Notes under the pieces: generated by a model | What the model was told of the DNA's origin: nothing | Databases searched by the model: none | Seen by the model: the letters and a program-made list of their open reading frames with translations, nothing else | Origin: Cerioporus squamosus | Taxonomy: Eukaryota > Basidiomycota > Agaricomycetes > Polyporales > Polyporaceae | Direction of reading: 5' to 3' | Assembly (NCBI GenBank): GCA_022592435.1 | Contig: JABYQS010000018.1 | Coordinates: 248,001 to 312,000, forward strand | DNA length: 64,000 nucleotides | Shown: positions 12,156 through 22,836 of the stretch, piece by piece | Position numbering within the stretch: the first letter of the stretch is position 1 | Layout of the letters: every line of letters begins with the position of its first letter | Made by a program: the position numbers and the translations under genes

Positions 12156-13654
12156 TCACAGAGCCGTACCACGCTCGAAGCTGGCACGGATCTCTGCAGT
12201 ATACTTGTCGTAGTAGCGTGCGATCTGGATGGACACAATGGACACAAGGCAGACGTTAGCGGAGTGCCCGGGACGCAGACGACGAGGGAGGCTTGCCTTC
12301 TTGTTGAAGACGCGGTTGCGCTCGTTGATGTACGTGACATCGCCCTCGTCTTCGTTGTGACGCTTGCGCGAGAATTTGCTCTTCTTGTCGACGCTGGGAC
12401 AAAAGGTGAGTGCAGGACACCGGTGCTTCGAACGGCTACGTACTCCTTGTTGATCTTGCCAATGACCCGGTCAATCGCCTCCTCGCTAGGCTTGTTGTCG
12501 GCATATAACAGACTGTTAGCGTCACGATACAAGCTCTCAGCAGCCAGCTGTTGTTGTAGGCTTGTCGGAGCCACCTGGGGGAGTAGTACGAAGATATCAA
12601 CCACCGCGGATACGAGCACCACGTGTGTGACGCACCTGCATGGCGCCTCCTGAAGGATCGAAGGTCGTTATGGCCGATGAACTACTTGCCGCGCCCGGCT
12701 TCGACAACGTCCCAGCAGCGAGACCAAGGGCAATCTCCTTTTGTCGGTTGTAGCTTTCAAGGTCGGGCTTGATGTGGTCCAGGTCTTTCTTGTATTTCCT
12801 CCGTGCGGCGTCCGCGTCATCTGTCACGGACCCGGTCAGACTCTGCGCCAGCAACTACTAGACCGAAGGAAAGTTCAAGTTGAAGTGGAGAAGTAAGGCG
12901 TGGCACGAGCGAGGGCAGGGATGCATACGCCGCAGCGAACCCATGGAGGGTCCCTGATTGCATTCACATGCAAGGGCTTCGATTTCTAGCCGTCTGAAGG
13001 ATATTCTGGCTTGTGCGGCTGCAAAACCTCCGTTCTCGTGGAGGTCATGCGCATGGGTAGAAAACCCACCATACCAACCCGTGTTACGCCTTCGGGGAAG
13101 AGATAGCCTGCTTGCACATCATAACGGTTACTCACCATTGAATGAAAAGTCTGCACGTCTCGCCTTCCTCGCGAGCTTCTTCTCCCACTCGTCGTTCTCC
13201 TCGATCGTGTACTCCCAGTTCTTCTGCCGCTCGATGTCCTCTCCCCGATCCTCCGCGTCCGCCTTCTGTCGCAGGGTCTCCGCAAGCTTCCGTTGCCTTT
13301 CTAGCCGTGCAGCCTCACGAGCGGTAACTTTCGCCTTCGTGGTTTCCTCGATGACAGACGCGCGGTTTGCTTGCGCAGAAGACCTCTGTGAATAGACGTT
13401 CATCCAGTCAGTCGTCATGCGCTGTGGCACCGAGGATAGGTATTTTTGAGCACACGCACCATACGTTGCCGGAGCTGCTCGAGCTTCTTCTTGCGTTCCT
13501 CCAGCGTATTCCCTCCGCCTTCCGTAGCTTCTCCCTCACCCGTTCCCTCCTCGGCATCCTCCTCGGTCGAGTTCATCTTATCTACGAACTCCTCTGCTGC
13601 CTGAGCAACATCGTGTAGCGCGTTCGCGGCGAAGCTAGAAGATCCAGAAGACAT
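12156..13654 (-). CDS. SYF2: Pre-mRNA-splicing factor SYF2
   Basis: SYF2 (p29/GCIP-interacting) is a component of the Prp19-associated spliceosome complex, in the nucleus. Six exons fit in phase and total 308 residues: 13654-13460, 13385-13136, 12820-12636, 12574-12444, 12393-12297 and 12224-12156. Diagnostic blocks are DDADAARRKYKKDLDHIKPD, ESYNRQKEIALG, YRDANSLLYADNKPSEEAID, DKKSKFSRKRHNEDEGDVTY, INERNRVFNKK and the final IARYYDKYTAEIRASFERGT. The N-terminus is acidic (EEDAEEGTGEGEATEGG) and then a charged coil. The last intron, 12296-12225, begins GCAAGC, so it is a GC-AG intron; a GT donor is not available there. The gene is divergent from the kinase gene. Confidence 0.95.
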
Positions 13655-14037
13655 CGAGGTGAATGCGGCCAAGATCAACAAGTGATTCTGAGCGAGGTAA
13701 GTAGTATGTGGTGGCTGGTGCACGGGTTCAAGTAGGTGGAAGTGCCAGTGAGCGCCAATTGAAGCGGATGGTGACTGTTCAACAGGCGCCAATGCCTCCT
13801 AAGAGTTACGTAAGAGGCCGTATATGGGCGGCAAGTATGTTTCGCGAGTCGAATTGAAGAGATGACCTTGAACTTGGTCTTTAACCTCTACCGCGACATC
13901 TTACGCCCTTTTCCTCTAGACAATCTAGTGCATAGTTCACTGAACTGGAGCCCACGGGTTCGTGATCTGGTCACGACACATTCTTATTGGCACTCTTCCA
14001 CTCCTTGGATGCACACTCGTTGTTGAGAAGTTCGAAC
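13655..14037. promoter_or_regulatory. Divergent promoter interval SYF2 / kinase
   Basis: 383 bases between the start codons of SYF2 (minus) and the kinase (plus). No clear TATA box or repeat was seen. Shared regulation is only inferred from the divergent layout. Confidence 0.3.
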
Positions 14038-16434
14038 ATGCACGCGCCACGAAGTCGGACATACTACACCCTACAAGACGACGACGACTTTCCCCTCGGA
14101 CAGCTTCTTCTCCTACCTCAAGGCGATCCACGAGGATCGAGAAGCACCCTTGACTCTGATGGCGACAGCTTCTGTGTTCACCGAGCGAATCCGCGGTTCG
14201 TCTCAGAACCCCAATATCATCCCAGTCCTCCGACGTCGACACGCGGTCAAGGTGTCGGTTCCGACAACATCGTTGCGTCTACCTCCACTCCTGCTTCCGA
14301 TGACGCAATCGGCCTGCAAGTAAGCACTGATTCTGGCGACTCACATCGTGTCCCTCCTGGACTGGGCTTCGATGACGACTTGGGGTCTGCTCATGGTGAC
14401 CTCGCGACATACTGCACGGCTCTCAACCTCTATGAATCCTCCTCCTGGCCCCTCGATGAAGATATCGCAGTCATCGGCTCATCAGGCTCTCTCCAACACT
14501 CATCGCCGGATACTCCGCGGTTCTCGTTGTCTACTATGAGCTTTCTGGGTACGCTTGGACGCGGCGGCAACGGCAAGGTCCTTCTAGCCGACGTGGCTCC
14601 CTCGACACGGGTGGCGGTAAAGGTCCTGGGCAAGGCAGGTTTGACGCGGGAGGATGCGCAGGAAGTCATTTCCGAAGTGCGGATACTGAGAATGCTCGCC
14701 GCTATGGACGAGTCTTGCCTCGGAACAGCGTCCACGCAGAGAATGCACGCTGCATTCCAGACGAAGGAGCACGTACTCGTTGTTCTGGTACGTCCTCTTG
14801 TCCATCTCCCGTACTATTTGACGGCTTCTTACGTATCCTCTCAGGATCTTCATTGCGCACCGCTCTCGCATCCTGCAGTCCGGGGACAACTCCGTCTGCG
14901 TCCAGAGCTTGGACTTCATCACGCACTCCCACAAACTCTCCCGAACTCCGTCTCACTTCCGATCGTATTCCCCTCTTCCTCATCCGTCTCGACACCCTAC
15001 GACGAGGCGCTCAATACACTTCGTCTCCTCTCCGCCGAGCTGCTCCTCGGGATCCTCTTCCTCCATGCTCAGGGAATCGTACATCAAGATGTCAAGCCTG
15101 CGAATGTGGTCGTCTCTGCTGATGGGCACGCCGTTATCACCGATTTCGGATCCGCGCGACTACTTCCTGCGTCGCGGTACGGCTCCAGGGATGACGACTC
15201 TCCCGATTTCTCTTGCAATGCTGCCCAGCCCCAGACCAAAAACACTCGGGCTTTCGGCTCGATCGTTCTTTGTGCTAACGACCAAGTGTCGTATACTGAG
15301 CGGTATGCAGCCCCTGAGCTGTTGCATGCACCTCCTGGGATGGAGGGCCGGAACATCTTGGTGTATGACGAGCGTGTGGACTTCTGCAGCCTCGGAATCA
15401 TGCTACGCGAACTCGCACTTGGGAGTGTTGTAGGAAATCCCCGATCTCTGGCCGGCACCGGCGACCGATGGGACTGCGCGAGCGACGGGGCAGAACGTCT
15501 GGACCTGCCTGAGGTTGATGCACGCTTTACGGAATTCTGCGAGTTGCTTGTTGTGCGGGACCCAGACCAACGGCTGCATGGTCCTCGAGCGACGGAGCAC
15601 CCGTTCTTCGACCCAATTCAAGAGCTGTGGGACGACATTGCGGCGTTGAGGTATCCCCCATTCACGAAGGTCGTCTGGCCCGAGGTGGAAGAGGACACAA
15701 AGCTGGACCTTCGCGTATACTCTGGAGATGTTGGCGATGACAGCTTCGAACGGGACGACAACGTGGACTTGTGGCTAGCGGGCGCTGAAGATATTCCGTT
15801 CGACGTTTATCAGCCTGTATGTGAAGAGTCTTCCGAACCGGACAACCTTGTCGAACCTATCTGTGTCGATGCCGCTGCTACGCCGGAAGAACCTCTGCAA
15901 CAGCTTTGCGCTTCCTCTACCGATGGTCCCATTGTCTACCCATCGCTCTCGCTTCTGCCGACGATCCCAAGTCTGAACTCGACTTCACCGGGCTCCGTCA
16001 AGACCCTACACGCCAAGAGGGAGTCGTCAGACTTCCTTCCATGTCACCCAGACCCCTCTGGACGCAAGTCGGCCCCGCTTCGACGCCGCCCAGCCGTGCA
16101 TGACCTTCGGCTGGTATTCCAGCTCTCGAGCGATCCTTCCTATGCGCACTCATCGCTTCCTACCCGCTCGACAGCGCGCATCGGGCGGAAGGCGGACCTC
16201 GGCATGCGGAAGGTGGCTGCCAAGCACGCCGAACCTGTTGCTGCCCCGTTGAGCTTTGAGCACGAAATTACCATCGCGCTCTTGGCTACGATGAGCGGCA
16301 AGAACGTTGACGCGCCCATGGCGACGCTGCGCTGTCCGCCGTCTCCCGCCGGAGCCGCTCGACGCGACAAATTGAAACAGCGGCGAGGGAAAGCGCATTC
16401 TGTTCTACGCGCGCTGAAGGGCCTGGTGTTCTAG
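14038..16434 (+). CDS. Serine/threonine protein kinase with long tails
   Basis: Two exons, 14038-14787 and 14845-16434, separated by a 57-base GTACGT...CAG intron that happens to keep the frame open; about 779 residues. An earlier in-frame TTG exists but the first ATG is used. Kinase motifs: glycine loop LGRGGNGKV (about residue 180), VAVKVLGK with the ATP-binding lysine, catalytic loop IVHQDVKPANVVV, metal-binding ITDFGSARL, APELL, and a closing RDPDQRL...HPFF followed by LWDDIAALRYPPFTKVVWPE, an AGC-like tail. The HRD arginine is Q here, so activation need not rely on activation-loop phosphorylation (inference). The 170-residue N-terminal region and the 200-residue C-terminal region are low complexity. 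No specific orthologue is recognised; it resembles the lineage-expanded AGC-like kinases of basidiomycetes. Confidence 0.8.
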   Translation: MHAPRSRTYYTLQDDDDFPLGQLLLLPQGDPRGSRSTLDSDGDSFCVHRANPRFVSEPQYHPSPPTSTRGQGVGSDNIVASTSTPASDDAIGLQVSTDSGDSHRVPPGLGFDDDLGSAHGDLATYCTALNLYESSSWPLDEDIAVIGSSGSLQHSSPDTPRFSLSTMSFLGTLGRGGNGKVLLADVAPSTRVAVKVLGKAGLTREDAQEVISEVRILRMLAAMDESCLGTASTQRMHAAFQTKEHVLVVLVRPLVHLPYYLTASYVSSQDLHCAPLSHPAVRGQLRLRPELGLHHALPQTLPNSVSLPIVFPSSSSVSTPYDEALNTLRLLSAELLLGILFLHAQGIVHQDVKPANVVVSADGHAVITDFGSARLLPASRYGSRDDDSPDFSCNAAQPQTKNTRAFGSIVLCANDQVSYTERYAAPELLHAPPGMEGRNILVYDERVDFCSLGIMLRELALGSVVGNPRSLAGTGDRWDCASDGAERLDLPEVDARFTEFCELLVVRDPDQRLHGPRATEHPFFDPIQELWDDIAALRYPPFTKVVWPEVEEDTKLDLRVYSGDVGDDSFERDDNVDLWLAGAEDIPFDVYQPVCEESSEPDNLVEPICVDAAATPEEPLQQLCASSTDGPIVYPSLSLLPTIPSLNSTSPGSVKTLHAKRESSDFLPCHPDPSGRKSAPLRRRPAVHDLRLVFQLSSDPSYAHSSLPTRSTARIGRKADLGMRKVAAKHAEPVAAPLSFEHEITIALLATMSGKNVDAPMATLRCPPSPAGAARRDKLKQRRGKAHSVLRALKGLVF

Positions 16435-16990
16435 TAGGCTCGTCTCTTCAACCTCTGTGATTCCGTGTGCCAGTGTCCGATTTCTGATTCACGCCTTGAC
16501 TTTTCTCGCAGTCGTGTCCTCCTTGTTTTGTCATGTCTCCCGTCGTGTCCGTCAATGTAACAGCTATTACTACCTCTCCATACATGCATGTTGCGCATCA
16601 TCATACTCTGCACGGACAACATACATAGGACCCAAGTATCGCTTTTCCTGGGTCCTTCCGTACTTACCTCCATTTCCAACCGCGCCCGACGACGACAAAT
16701 TCGGATACCAAGGCGGAGCGCCAGGAACGCGCCGTGCTAAGCGCGGCAGTTGAACGTTGAGTCTCCGCTCGAACTGCAGTGCCAGAAAACAGGTCGTCAA
16801 GCGACGCGTACGGCTTTCTTCCAGACCTTGTCCTCGTCGTCTTCCCCGTCCCCGCAAGCTTCCAGCTTTTCGCGTCGCTCTTCAGCGCACCGTCCGCTCT
16901 CTACCCAGCACGCTCGTTCAGCTCACGCCCCAGGCCAACAGCCCACACACCCAACCTCCCCTTAACCAAGAAACAAATCAGATAGTCACG
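16435..16990. other. Intergenic and 5' leader of the Kre9-like gene
   Basis: About 555 bases between two plus-strand genes. The last 120 bases are pyrimidine/C-rich with CCCACACACCCAACC-like sequence, typical of a fungal 5' leader. No RNA gene or repeat is seen. Confidence 0.35.
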
Positions 16991-18163
16991 ATGTTCTCCT
17001 CTGTTCTCCTCGTTCTCGCTGCGGTTGCGCCCGCGTTCGCTACCATCTTCGTAAGTTTGTATGCTTGTCAAGCTGGACACTAACCGACCCCGTTTTCCCT
17101 GATAGACCACGTCGCCCGTCGGCTCGACGAGCTGGACCGCCGGTCAGCAGCAGACCATCTCGTGGCAGGATGACGGCACGGCTCCCGCTCTTGCGGACTT
17201 CGGCCTTGCCAAGGTGTCTGTCTACGTTGGCAACGTCAACCAGCAGGTGAGCGTCCAGTTTCATGGCGTGGTGTGGGCTCGACGGTGCAGGCGCGGATGT
17301 TTGGGATGAGTATCTGTTTGCCAAACATCGCTGGGGTCGAGAAGTGTCGTCGGACGCAATAGGCGCTTCCTCGGACAGATCTTTGTTTGGCGCATTACCG
17401 ACGTCTGCCCTGGCTGTGGAGCGTTTCGTACATGCGTACTCGTGTGGCCTCAAACTTGACAAACACGACTTGTATTCTTTCCGTGCAAGGACCGATGACA
17501 CTTCCATCGCACGTTTCGGATGTGCAGCTGGATGCTTTGCCTGTCGCGCGATTTAACCTCCCTCCTCGCTGCTTGGGCCAACTCCACGCCTTTGCCCTGA
17601 TTCAGCTACGGCATGATCGGTCAAGATAGTCCTTTACTGACACTGTTTGCGTAGACCATGGTTCAGAGCATCTCTGATTCCGTAGACGTCTCGAAGACCA
17701 GCTCCATCGTCTTCACGCCTGACGCCAGCGTTGGCGAGAACGGTGCTTACTAGTGAGTGTCAGTGCCCTGATCCCTTGGACGTGTCACTGATCATAATGC
17801 AGCTTCATTCGTTTCGAGTCACTGGCTCTCAAGGACGCGAGCAACCCCTCCTTCCCCGCTCTCGCATTCTCGTCCAAGTACACGATGTCCGGCATGACTG
17901 GCACCTTCTCCGCAGATGTCAAGGCCCAGATTGCTGCCGCTTCTGGCGCGACCTCCGCACCTGCTGCCACATCGACGCCGGCTGCGACGTCTGCCACGTC
18001 GAAGCTCGCAACGAGCAAGGCTGCTTCTGGCACTTCGTCCGCGTCCAGCACCGCCTCGGCTGCCGCCAAGGCAGGCAGCAACGGCGCGTCGTCGATCCCC
18101 ATCAGCGCGCTCACTTGCGTCGCCGGTGTTGCCGTCGCTGTCTTCTCCGTCATGGTCATGTAA
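16991..18163 (+). CDS. Secreted Kre9/Knh1-like, Ser/Ala/Thr-rich GPI-anchored wall protein
   Basis: Four exons: 16991-17050, 17106-17246, 17655-17752 and 17803-18163, all in phase, about 219 residues. Residues 1-18 form a signal peptide (MFSSVLLVLAAVAPAFA). The next about 100 residues match the Kre9/Knh1-like N-terminal domain: ITTSPVGSTSWTAGQQQTISW, then SVYVGN, IVFTPDASVGENGAYYFIRF, and SSKYTMSGMTGTF. A low-complexity Ala/Ser/Thr stretch follows and the protein ends in a hydrophobic tail (LTCVAGVAVAVFSVMVM), as expected for a GPI anchor. Likely function is in cell-wall architecture; beta-1,6-glucan involvement is known only for the yeast relatives. Intron 2 is 408 bases, about eight times its neighbours. 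Confidence 0.85.
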
Positions 18164-19177
18164 ACCCATTCGGGCGACCAATGTGGGACACGACTTCTGT
18201 GTTTCATGCATGCATCTTCCCATCATCTATCTGTTCATCTACGGTAGTCCATCTGCACATAGTCGTCGGACAGTTCCTTTCCTCGACTATCAAGCGCAAC
18301 CCTTGTCTTCTGTTTTCTAGGTTTCCTACGCTTCGTTCTGCTTTCGTCTCGGCTCCGAAATTTGGGAGATCAACAGGATCGTGTGTTTGACCGACTACCC
18401 CGGGTCCCCGTCTGGCCTTTGCTTTGTCCTCTCCTATACTCGTACCTAGCTCCAGTCTATAGATGACAACTGCACGACTCTTTCACGACGCCATGTACAG
18501 TCTATAGCATAGCACTGGCCGAGGACCTCAGCTTACGCTCTTTAATACACGATTGCTGTTCTCTGGCATCTTGCGGACGGCGTGTGGGCGTGACGTGCAT
18601 GCAAGGTGAGTCTCCATCTCTGCCTGCATGGGTGATACTCTGACTCAGTGACTGTGGTCTTCACGAGGCTCTGCGATTCATGTGCATGACGATCGTTCAT
18701 ATCGGTTACGACTCCATGTACGTGATCCCGCTTCGCAGAGTGGAGTGGACTCGTTAACGGTCAACAGATGGGTGGCCGGCTGGCTGTGTAGGCTACATAC
18801 ATAAATTGAAGCTTAAGGCTGCCTGCCTCGAGCTTGCTATACCAGAAGAGTTCGATGACTGCTGATCAACGTGCCGTAGTCGCACTTATCTAGCTTCAAC
18901 ACGATACACTGGGGAGACTGCTTGAGACTGCGGCGGAATATCCCGCGCCACGAGGATGGACTGACGAAGACGCGGGTACTGGTCCTTCCTGGTCCTTCCT
19001 ATCGTGACGGATCATCGTCGACCATTCTTGGTCCACTTCGGTACCCCTGTGCGTTCGTCCTTTTAGCGTTAACATCGACTGATAGATATTCAGTGCACAG
19101 AGGAACACTCGGCTGCAAAGAGTTGAATCGGCCTTGAGGAAACTCTTAATTTCTCGCCTGCAGAGCAGAGACAATCG
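18164..19177. other. Intergenic, nothing recognised
   Basis: About 1 kb between two plus-strand genes. I see no coding exons, tRNA or clear repeats. The 3' UTR of the Kre9-like gene and the promoter of the HET gene must lie here. Confidence 0.4.
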
Positions 19178-21438
19178 ATGTGGCTTCTGAGCAGTGACCG
19201 GGCAGAACTGCACTACTACGTCGCCCCAGAAGAAGTGCCCGATGGATACGCCATCCTCTCGCACGTCTGGGACATGAGAGAACACACCTTCCAGGATATC
19301 CAAGCTCTCCGCGCACGCTGCGAGGGCGCCGACACCAACCCTCGCGACCTGCTCGACCCATCGGACAAGATCAGGCGATGCTGCGAGGTCGCACAGCGCC
19401 ACGGGTACCGCTGGGTCTGGATCGATACCTGCTGCATCGACAAGACGAGCAGCGCGGAGCTCTCGGAGGCGATCAACTCGATGTTCCGCTGGTACGCGCT
19501 AGCCAAGATCTGCTACGCCTACCTCAAGGACGTGTCCTCCCCTCCGGTGGCCAACCAGACTCGCCGTTCCGGGTCCATGGGCGCGAGCATCTGGCTCAAG
19601 CGCGGGTGGACGCTGCAGGAGCTCCTCGCGCCCGCCTTCGTCGTGTTCGTGTCCGCGGACTGGGGCGTGCTGGGGACGAAGGCCGACTTTGCGGAGCCGC
19701 TCGAGGAGCTGACGGGCATCCCGTTCCAGGTGCTCACGCTGCAGCGCCCGATCTCCGACTTCAGCGTCGCACAGCGGATGTCGTGGGCGGCGAACCGCGC
19801 CACGACTCGCGTCGAGGACAGGGCGTACTGCCTGATGGGCATCTTTGGCGTCACGATGCCGCCGCTGTACGGCGAGGGCGACATGGCGTTCCAGCGGCTC
19901 CAGGAGGAGATCATGAGGAACTACGACGACTCGACGCTCTTCGCGTGGAGCACGAAGCCGTTCGCTATATGGCCGATGCAGCTGCGGCAGATCGACGAGG
20001 ATGCGCTTACGGAGGTCGGGTTGCGCTGTCGTCCGCAAGGCCACGAGCGGTCGTACTCTTACCTTTGCGCGCCCAACCCATCCATGGAGTTTTACAACAT
20101 TACGATGGTGGGTGGTATTTTGCGTCTCGTGGACTACCTTTGATAGCGAGGTTGAATGGTGCTTTGCCGTGCTTGCAGTCTTTCACGGCGTATCGGGCGA
20201 CGTCCGAGCTCGCCGACACTTCCCTCAGACCCACCTTCACGCTCACGCCCTACGCTGCCCGCGCGCACATCCCCGTGGTCGAGATCGACGAACTGCACTG
20301 CAGTCTCATACTCATGCCATGGGTGCACCAAGACACCGGCTGGAATGTCGGACTGCTCTTCACCCCTTGCGCGACTACCTCCGAGGCCGCCCGTCCTCTC
20401 CAGTGCATCTGCCTCGACCGCATGGCCTACTGGGCGATCGAAGACGGACAACTGGCATGCCTCGGGCGCACGCGCCCGGCCTCTATCCGCTGGACGCACG
20501 TCGACCTGCTGCACCGACTGCCCATCGGGGCCCGCGTCGACCCCAGGAGCTCTCTGCACCATCCGCCGCTGACGCTGGACACCTCCCTGCGGGCGCCCTT
20601 CCGGTTCAACGCGCTGGACAAGTGGAGGTTCGTGCACTACGGATGGCTGTACATGTCCTCGCCCTCCACGTCCGCGTTGCAGAGAGACAGCCCCGCCGTC
20701 CCGCAGTGGGATGGAACGCCGCCGGCGTTGGTCGCGTTCTCGGATGGGCAAGGGGTGCAGTTCACCCTGCGGTTCGGCCGATGCGACTACGAACCGGCTT
20801 CCGAAGCTACTGACAGCTCGGATGGCCAAACGCGCGGCCCCGCTTCGGGTCAGGGTGCTCTGTGGGCGGATATGCAGGTTGCTGAGAGCGAGGACGAGGA
20901 CGAGCTGGTCGCACGCCCGCACGACTGTTCGCGGGACCACGTTGATCGATGGACGTTGCGTACGAAGATGTTCTCCATGGGCGACGACGACGGCAAGGTG
21001 TCTTGGTTCATGGGATACTGGAAGCTCCGCCTGGCGTTCACGCCGTGTCCATTGAACCGCGACACGCTCGTCGTGCACGTCGTCCCGAGGCGGCATCCTG
21101 AGATTCCGAGCTCGGACACGACGTCTTACCGGGCACTCTACGATGAGCTGTATCTCTTGCAGACCCTCTTGTTCTACTGGGGATCGGAGCGTACTGAGAG
21201 GACGGACGAGGATTTGACGAGGACAATCGAAGAGGTGAGCGATCCTGCCAGTGGAAGTCGGAGGGTGTGTCGGCGTATGCTCACTCTCTCTCGCCAGCTC
21301 ACGCATGAAGTGGAGGTGATGAAGGCCGACCTGCCCCATACAATGGACGACGAGAGGCGCTGGCTTGTAGAGCAGAGCAGGATGGTCATGGAGAAGTGCC
21401 GCAAGATTGTGGAGGATATAAGACAAAGCTCAGGATAG
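19178..21438 (+). CDS. HET-domain protein (heterokaryon-incompatibility family)
   Basis: HET domains trigger incompatibility-linked cell death in fungi and are thought to act in self/non-self responses. Two exons, 19178-20107 and 20179-21438, with a 71-base intron in phase; 729 residues. The N-terminus has the classic blocks: YAILSHVWD, then RYGYRWVWIDTCCIDK-like HGYRWVWIDTCCID, SEAINSMFRWYALAKICYAY, SIWLKRGWTLQELLAP, RVEDRAYCLMGIFGVTMPPL and YGEGDMAFQRLQEEIMR. The C-terminal 420 residues have no ankyrin, WD or NACHT repeats that I can see, so this is the simple HET class common in agaricomycetes. The coding part is strikingly GC-rich compared with its flanks. Identity is firm, biological role is inferred. 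Confidence 0.92.
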
Positions 21439-22836
21439 AAGAGAGAGATCCGAAGATTTCGATTCTCTTTTGACGCTGTGTACGATGCTCTCGAGCATGT
21501 GAAAGCTTGAGCTGGTGAGAGGTACGTTCAGAGCTGGGTGGCTGCAAACTGAGCCTTCCGGGTACGAGACTAGTGAGAGGTAGCGAGAGCAACGTTCCAT
21601 GCTCCTACAGTGAAGTCCAATCCCATCTTGTGATCAGCTGTATTGGAAGATACTCTAGCTGTAGCGGCATTGCCTTGAGGTACTGTGTCGTCGCCGACAG
21701 AGACCGGGTAACGTATGAGGTGTCCGATAATGGTAGATATTCACAAACATGAATAGAGGTTGCCTGCATACACTCGGTGCTAACACTTTCCGGGAGATGC
21801 AGTCTGGAGTGGCACGTAGGTAATAGAGCGATGTATATGTGGCCGTAGTCAGACACGAAATGAGATCAACCCACGGTGACACCCTCGATATGAACGTGGC
21901 ATTGCTAACCACCTGACTCCCGAGGCAGGATTGCGACTTCATCTTGTACTACACAGCAGGCCACTTCCGTGCGACTCACATATTTGCTCCCAGAGCGAGA
22001 GAAGACTCTGAGCTGAGCGCCCCGGTCGAGAACGAGAACACCTTGAAGACCGGGGAGGTACACGTTCGTCCTGGCTTATCACTGGAGAACCTGCGTGCGG
22101 GAAGAAGGCGGCGCCCCCGAGCTCGTGGTCTCGTCATCAGCAAGGCTTCCCTGCAGGCCTGGGTGAAGGCTTTGGCCATACAATGGAGGGCAGCTCAGAC
22201 CAGGGAAGACGCCAGAGGGCGGGAACGACTCCTCTGCTCGGGGAGACTATGCCAGATTGGCGGCGTCCGCGCTCAGCTGAGCTCTCCCACGTTTGTAGGA
22301 TGGCGCCAGCTGTGCTCCGACGCTGCGCTGACCCATGCGCCATTGTGGAGTGGCCCGGCAACTGTACGACAGGCCGCTCGGTGTGCACAAGGGTGGCACA
22401 TGGGATCTGGGCAGATACCTAGCGGCTAGACGTGCCTGCGCACCGTACACGGCAACGCCTGACGGCGCAGGGATGCCTGGCTGCGACCGAGGCGCAGTCA
22501 AGAGTCTAGACGGAGCGGTGAGCATGGCATGGAGAGTCGGGGGCGCTGCGAACAACACAACCTTCCGGAAGAGGCAGGCAGGCTGAGGCCGCTACACGTG
22601 CATCCCGCCGGCCAATCGCAGGGCGCGGGGATGGTCGTGCGACGCGCACGTTTATGAGGCACACGACCGCACTCGACCATTTGTCGACGGAACAGGCGTT
22701 CGCAGCCGCAAATCGCCCACGGATGCGCGACTGGCACTGTCCCGAGGGCCCTGTCTCCGTCCTATATATCTCATTATCGCGCATTGCACAGTCGTGTGCC
22801 CCCTTTCCCGCTAACTCAGTTGCTGCTCGAGCGGAC
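21439..22836. promoter_or_regulatory. Long spacer with promoter of the bHLH gene
   Basis: A TATATAT element at about 22763-22769 lies 68 bases before the bHLH ATG at 22837 and supports that start over an earlier in-frame ATG at 22654, which lies upstream of the TATA. An open frame at 21944-22429 (161 codons) has no recognisable motif and is probably chance. No repeats were noticed. Confidence 0.45.

Noticed and set aside
20134..21426. 430-codon minus-strand frame across the HET gene
   Set aside because: Shadow caused by GC-rich third positions; Arg/Pro-rich, no motif.
19378..21438. 686-codon frame overlapping the HET gene
   Set aside because: The first part is the out-of-frame shadow of the HET domain; only its portion after 20179 is the true second exon.
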